NCBI GenBank assembly: GCA_021018995.1
Contig: CM037593.1
Span: forward strand, 17,388,088-17,452,087
DNA: 64,000 bases
Reading direction: 5' to 3'
Source: Chloranthus sessilifolius
Taxonomy: Eukaryota > Streptophyta > Magnoliopsida > Chloranthales > Chloranthaceae
A program made the position numbers and the translations under genes. Positions 58,237 to 64,000 of the stretch are shown in pieces (positions within the stretch are counted from its first letter, which is position 1; the number at the start of each line of letters is the position of its first letter). Under the pieces are notes generated by a model that worked only from the letters and a program-made list of their open reading frames with translations, did no database searches and had not been told where the DNA came from.

Positions 58237-58718
58237 TAACCTTTGTAATAATGAATGACTTATTTTTAGAGATAATAATTGACCAGAGTCCCAATTACCC
58301 CCTATGTATTCTATTTATAGGGGACACATATAAGACAATTTTTTTCTCATATAAGATCATTTCTTTTCTATACTTTGTCACTCACGGCAAACTTTTAATG
58401 CCATTAATTTTTTAAAAAATAGTAGTTAATATTAGAAAAATATATTTATTGCTATAAGTATATTTATTAATTTTTTCTATAAATTGTGTTAGGTCTGTTA
58501 TGAGACTGTCGTAGTCTTTAAAGAGACCATATTTGTGTAAGACCGATCTTGTGGCTGAATTCACTCATGATAAACTATAAATGTATTTATTTTTTAAAAA
58601 ACTTTCTGACCCATGTTCATAAATTTAATTATGATGTAATATCATAAATTATACACAGGAAGATAAAATTGCATATTCTACCCTTAGGGTTTCTACTCTT
58701 ATAGTTGCAGTATCGCCT

Positions 58719-59297
58719 GTGGAGCTTGAAGCTTTTAGTTCAACTGCAGTGAAGCCTCTTCTTCGTCTTATAGATATTCCTACAATTAACGAGCTGATAT
58801 ACATATTAATAAAAAATTTTGATTATGAGTCTGAGAGGTTCTCCATTGGTGGGCGTACTGTTGGTTTTCCCTTGCTAGAAATATCTGCTTTACTTAGTCT
58901 TAAGCATGTTAGAATTATCTCTGAAACTCTAGGGGAAGGTCCGAATGTCGAAAATGAAGACATTAATTTATTTCGTATGAAATATTTTGGTCGAATAAAG
59001 AGTATTAGTATCGGTGAAATAGAAAAGGCAGTGATTGCTGCTAGTATAGAGAAAGAGAGAGTCGATTTTACTCGTCTCACATTATTGCATATTCTAGTGA
59101 CTTTCATGATACCGAATAGCTATAAGACAATTGAAGAGACGTACATGAGATTAGTCTATAATATTGAGTACTTTAACAGAATTGTATGGGGACGAGTTAC
59201 TCATATATGTTTGTTAAACTCACTTCGATTTGCCACTTTAAATTTTAAGATGAGCGGTGTATATACCAATCTTGATGGATGTACCTTTGCATTGCAG
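58719..59297 (+). CDS. MULE accessory gene B, exon 1: plant-mobile/DUF1985-like domain
   Basis: 193 open codons ending in CAG before GTTAGC. Features: LLRLIDIPTINELIYIL, NFDYESERFSIGGRTVGFPL (the F-x-G-x-x-V-x-F core typical of these domains), ALLSLKHVRI, RVDFTRLTLLHILV, SYKTIEETYMRLVYNIEYFN and DGCTFALQ, which continues after the intron as IWAYEHF. The start codon is ATG in copy A but GTG here, so the true start is uncertain. It is intact, unlike copy A, which is frameshifted. Function is unknown: it is a transposon-linked domain often next to Ulp1-like proteases. Confidence 0.75.
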
Positions 59298-61211
59298 GTT
59301 AGCTATTATCTTTACGAATTTGTGAGACGAGTCGATTTTACTCGTCTCACATTATCAATTTGCACACCATTTACCACATAATACACATGTCCTAACAAAT
59401 ATTTAATTTGTGATTTATTTTAGATTTGGGCATACGAGCACTTCTCGATCATAGCACCGACTTCAATTATCGATGATTTTTCAACATATATGAAGTATAC
59501 CTCTGTAAAAAGTCATGATCGAAGGTATTACCTTAGGAGCTTAATAATCCAAATGTATTATTGGCATCAACCTCAACCAATTCCATGTTATAGCTGTGAG
59601 TAAATAAAGAAGTCGCTTCTTTTGATAACCTGATCTCACCCTCCTGGTAACATATCCACAGATAATTCTAAAATTTGAATTCAGTGATCGTGAATTATTA
59701 GAAGATGTGATTCAGGATGGGATTAATGGTTATGTTGATTGCGAATTCAATCATCTTAAACTCTTAGAAATGTCTTCCAAAGAACAAGATAGTCGCATCA
59801 CCGCGCTGGAAAAGTCCAACAATAAACTTATTCATCAAGTGCGAAGACAGAAGAAGTTAAATAGTGATCTAAGAAATGACCTAAAATTATTAGAATTGGA
59901 GATAACAATTTTGAAGGTAAGCTACTTAATAGAAATTATTGTTATTTATTATAATGTCTTGAAAATCTAACTGATAGGTTACTTTTATAAAATAGGGCCA
60001 ACGTAAAGAGTACGATTTCAAATCCTTTTCCAATTGCAATAAAGATGCGGAAAGAATGAGTAATTTTACTGAAAAGAATCATTCAAAAAATATAAGTTCT
60101 CTAACTAACCCACTGAAGGATAGGAAAGAGAAAGACAATAAAAAAGTGTAAGTACCTCGGAATAGTGATGTGAAGGGCAAAAAAAAAGTGCAAGTCCCTC
60201 TGAATAGTGGCGTGAAGGACAAGGAAAAAGTACAGGTCTCTCGTGATACTTATAAACGAAATAAGGCTAGTCCAAATACATATATGCCCATGAAAGTAGA
60301 GTCGATCACTATTGATCCTCGTAATGATGAAACGAGTCGTGCTTCTAAGATAATCAATGATGGGAGGAGGAGTCATAAGAAAACATTTACAAAAGATGAG
60401 AGTGAATTGCCTCGTGAATCATTCAAAGGCAATAAGGATGATCATTGGAGACATGTGTCCTCAAAAGAAAATGAGGAGGAATTGCTAATGTAGATAATAA
60501 AGAGCATATGCCTTTCGTTATTTTTACCGATGAAATGATGCAAATTTCAGAGACGCTAGCTGATCAAACATCCATGAAACAAGACAATGATAGAGAATTT
60601 GTCGGGGAGATGAGAGAAGAATCTATAAAGGAAACCAGAGTTATATCAACAGCTGATAATAATAAAAACGAACTATTTGGCGAAAGTAAAACAAGGTCGG
60701 TGGGCGTAATAGATACTTATAAGCGAGTGTGGGCTAGTTTAAGAGGCCAAACTACTCTGCAAACGACATCATTAAATAAATTCGAGGGTTCTTCGCAAAC
60801 TCCATTACCACTGAAGACTTTAACATGCCAATCAACTTGACAAGGTCAATCTTCTGAATGTCCACTCTCAAACACTTGTACCTTCACAGTGGGTAATAAA
60901 TGAACCCTCAAAAGCAATATCAGAGAAGTAAAGGTGATTTCTGCAAATTGTGAAATTAATAACTTTTATGTTTTTAAGAGTATAAGTTTTCAATGTATTT
61001 AATCATAGAATATACATGCGGAAAGGGTTGCAGAGAAGGACTGGTGTGAGAAATACAACGAAGAGACCACCTCCAATGAGTGCACTGAAGGTGAATAGTC
61101 AATTAGCTAACGTAAAGGTTCAAACATATATGTTAAATTTAATTGAACATTTGTTAATTTGTATGTTTGCTCTATCCACAAAAGGACTACGACGGTTTTC
61201 ATTGGTTTATG

Positions 61212-63697
61212 TGTGACAGCCCGGATTTCGGCACCCCGAAACCCGTGCCATCAGCACGATCATCTTGACCGTGCCTCTTAGCCAAGCACGGAACACTGGT
61301 ATATCAAGCATGCAATAGAATAATAACGAAATTTCTGAATTTAAATCTATACTAAGCAACTCCCCAAAAGACAGTTCTACCCTCATGCCTCTGCATGAAT
61401 GGAGAACCGATCCGAACCATCGATGATAGCAATCATCACGGATGGTTCGTCCCAAAAGAATAATCCCAACTCCTTATATACATGGTTTAAACAAAATCAA
61501 AGCTTGACATACCAAGCCGTACAAAACTCTCTCAAAAAGCCCTCAAAGTGGCACAACGGAGTCCTCTAGAAGAAGTCCTCAGGAGGTGGCTCCAACTCTA
61601 CCGCAAGGTCCCACTCACCGGTCGGTCTCCACAAGCCTCGGCACTGCTAGTAGTGGACTGCGACGTATAGTCATAGGGTGAGCTACATCCTAGCTCAATA
61701 GGAACAAACACTTGAACATATAAATTATAACTCACATATATTCCATGATATGCCATGCATGATGTGTCTATGCGATTATTGATGAAAGCAGTTAAAAAGC
61801 ATTTCGTTTCTTGTTGATTACTTATGTTTTCATTTACTCATGAATGATGTCAAAAGGCCTAAAGCAAAACTTAAACTTTCAACTTAAGTAGTCCCGAGCA
61901 ATATAGCATCGAGCCCGATGAGATACCCTTCATCATCATCTATATAGATAGCTTTTAACGTATTCCCGAATACCATATAGTACCCAAGCCCTTTCCCCGG
62001 GATTGGCGCGGGTTTCACTTGTCTCAATCCAACACCGGGTGTGCTTACTATGTCTTGGATAAGCCTCCGGCCTCTGATTTCGCCTGTATCAGATCGGATA
62101 CGGATATCCCCGCCGTGTCGTCGTGGATATCCCGCCACGTCGGTGGGGTAACCTATCAAACCTCAAATAACAAAAATATCGGTGCCTTACATATAGTTAT
62201 TCACCGTGTAAGTGTGCTATCTTATATCAGTTAGGCCCTATCAAACATGATTCAATCTTGGATACATCCCTGAGATGTATCCATTTACTTGCATCACACC
62301 TGATGCTCTTGTCTCTTTACTTCTTCATCCCCTGGGGATGGCTAATTATGATTACTCTTACGAATGTCACACGCACACACACATTTCACAATTCTTAAGT
62401 AATAAAATATTTGAGTTGAATTCTATATCACTACATACATGCTCTTGTAAAATAAAGTACATGTTCAAGGTGTTCCCTACCTCAAGTCTTCATTTGATCA
62501 TTGCATCAAGGTCCCACGTGGCTCCTTGTGCACTAGTTCACACGTACCACCTGTAGTACCACATAACAGGTGAAACACATCACAAAAGATGCAACAAAGA
62601 AGGTCTAAGACCCTCCAAGAATCTTAAAGTCAAACTCAAAAGTCAACATAACTTATCTCAGTTGATTAATCGAACTCCAAAATCGATTAATCGATTTCCA
62701 AAATCGATTAATCGAAAGTCAATATCGATTAATCGATTCTCAAATCGATTAATTGAGATTTTTATTCGATTAATCGAATCCTAATTCGATTAATTGAAAT
62801 TCTCTGTTCCCAAGTCGATTCTCAATTCGAGTAATCGAGTTCCTAAAATCGATTAATCGATCCCAAATCGATTAATCGAAAATTGAAATCGATTAATCGA
62901 AATCCCATTTCGATTAGTCGATTTTCCCAAGTCATTTCCTCCAGCCCCCTGGGGTCCACTGGAGGTTCCCAGTCGATTAATCGATACCCAAATCGATTAA
63001 TCGAAATCCAAAGTCGATTAATCGAATTCCAATTCGATTAATCGAAATTGGGTTCCTCTGACTTTTCAACTTCCTGGCCAATTTCGATTAATCGAAACCC
63101 AATTTCGATTAATCGAAATTGTCAGATTCAGCCCTTCTCGAGCTGTTCTTTCCAATCTTTTTCCATACTTTTTCCTCTAATTTTCTAAACCAATATCCTA
63201 TGATTAAAACCATTTTCAACTACAATTTAGCCTCTACAATCTATGCATCTTATTCACAAAATTTTACCTTGAATCAATCTCAAATTGATTTCAAATCTAT
63301 GGTTGGAAAGGCTAGGGTTCCAGCTTTGCTTCAAGCGGAATCCTCGCGTCGAATCCGACGTTTATTGCTCGAATCTCCCTTCTTCAACTAGCATTTTCTC
63401 CTTGTATTAATCACTCTCTTTACTCTTCTTTACTTCTCTCTCAACAACCCAAAAACACACATTTAGGGTTATTAAACCCTTTTATCTCTTTTCTCACTTG
63501 TGTGTTGAGCACATACACCGCGATAGGTGTATGCGACTTCACATTTACAATACACACTACATAGACATTCAACCCATCACATCTCAATCACTCATCACAC
63601 TCAATGCTAACTATCAAACTCCTAATTGGTCAAACCTGTGACCGATCGGGCCCAGATCCCGAGGTCATAGTTTAGCGTGATTTTTTGGGCTATTACA
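61212..63697 (-). mobile_element. Solo LTR with TCGATTAATCGA array, 2486 bp
   Basis: The + strand reads tgtgacagcccgg ... tgggctattaca, the complement of the 42105-44663 LTR, so it is given as minus. An exact 5-bp duplication TTATG flanks it (61207-61211 and 63698-63702). Copy A has the uninterrupted site (ggcctatgaagccactaac). Shared landmarks with the other LTR include the atcatcacggatggttcg region, accccgccgtgtcg/gcgggatacc modules and the palindrome array (62660-63120). Confidence 0.95.
62660..63120. repeat. Dispersed palindrome array TCGATTAATCGA, second copy
   Basis: About eighteen copies of tcgattaatcga or one-base variants, the counterpart of 42680-43130 in the inverted LTR. Confidence 0.95.
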
Positions 63698-64000
63698 TTA
63701 TGAAACCACTAACACAGAATGATAAATATGATATATATAAAGCTCTTAATGATAGCCCCGTGGAGTCGAGTTTTGCCCATTTGAAAGTTATTGAGTTATA
63801 GTTAACTTAATTCAAATTTTCTCTTAACAACCTATGTGGCTTTGCAGACGTGAGATTCACGTGACTGATAAACTGTCTATCACGGCGAAGAACTTGTTCT
63901 CAGTTTACGGTACTAATTGGCTTGACAGTGAGGTAAGGCCAACATTTTAAATGACACACATGCTTGTATACATAGAATCGTCTGTCTGAAGAAACGAGAG

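Larger units (their letters stand above)
58719..63932 (+). pseudogene. MULE accessory gene B: mobile-domain, coiled coil, Lys-rich repeats, Ulp1 N-part, broken by an LTR
   Basis: Exon 1 58719-59297; exon 2 from 59424 (IWAYEHFSIIAPTSIIDD); exon 3 59662-59916, 85 codons, with a coiled coil (SRITALEKSNNKLIHQV); exon 4 from about 59998 (QRKEYDFKSF), Lys-rich with 16-residue repeats (KKVQVPLNSGVK, EKVQVSRDTYK) and a stop near 60149; 60508-60840 (YKRVWASLRG) with a stop; a basic exon near 61020-61125 (TTKRPPPMSALKVN); then the exon split by the solo LTR (tttggtttatg | gaaaccactaacacagaat), and YGTNWLDSE at the window end. The protease catalytic residues lie outside the window. Confidence 0.75.
57169..64000 (+). 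mobile_element. MULE copy B (right side outside window)
   Basis: Paralogue of 34235-38640 in the same orientation, with the same leader, gene and intron layout. It carries an extra inverted piece of the 48.6-50.5-kb array (57963-58236) and a solo LTR (61212-63697). It runs off the window end. Confidence 0.75.

Overview
This is a plant nuclear window. Nothing in it looks bacterial, viral or organellar. The evidence is a spliced LEUNIG-type co-repressor gene with GT-AG introns, 2.4-2.6 kb chromovirus-type LTRs, L1-type LINE and SINE debris, CACTA, hAT, PIF and Mutator MITEs, and Mutator-like elements (MULEs) carrying Ulp1-type genes. It is AT-rich and dominated by transposable elements, which suggests a repeat-rich angiosperm; the species cannot be fixed from sequence alone.

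Layout. (1) 1-4833: a degenerate Ty1/copia element on +, with gag, protease, integrase, RT and RNase H in broken frames and a 175-bp 3' LTR. (2) 5915-14723, minus strand: the first eight coding exons (308 codons, all junctions in phase) of a LEUNIG-like gene with a complete LUFS/LisH region and a polyglutamine tract. The WD40 half would lie below position 1, and the copia element sits in the following intron in the opposite orientation. The 4.7-kb intron 3 is full of MITEs. (3) 15-26 kb: no convincing complete host gene, but a dense field of palindromic elements: about eleven copies of a long-arm fold-back family, a hAT MITE family, a CACTA MITE nested in a fold-back, a 1-kb fold-back with a GC-rich minisatellite core, and a two-exon gene fragment at 21.6-22.0 kb. 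(4) 26.2-29.5 kb: a readable nest, in which a 5'-truncated LINE (15-bp target duplication) was invaded by a tRNA-derived SINE and by an LTR element now reduced to a 2418-bp solo LTR with target duplication ACGGG. (5) 30.6-34.2 kb: a Ty3/gypsy RT remnant and AT-rich, GGCC-repeat-rich intergenic DNA.

(6) 34.2-64 kb: a MULE complex. Two direct, paralogous copies start at 34235 and 57169. Each carries a spliced accessory gene: a plant-mobile-like/DUF1985-like N-domain, a coiled coil, a Lys-rich repeat region and a C48 (Ulp1/SENP-like) protease. In copy A two GRF zinc fingers follow. A third, diverged and inverted gene of the same kind lies at 45.5-48.4 kb, and a MuDR-family transposase pseudogene (PB1-like region, MuDR domain, DDE core, SWIM-like finger) lies on minus at 51.4-54.5 kb. 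Two tandem-repeat arrays (about 287-bp and about 115-140-bp periods) separate the genes. Two more solo LTRs of one family, in opposite orientations, contain arrays of the palindrome TCGATTAATCGA.

The MULE genes are decayed: frameshifts, a lost splice acceptor, and a Cys-to-Tyr change at the presumed protease nucleophile. Copies A and B serve as empty-site controls for each other's insertions (a 240-bp PIF MITE in A, a 2486-bp LTR in B). The only gene that looks functional in the window is the LEUNIG-like one.
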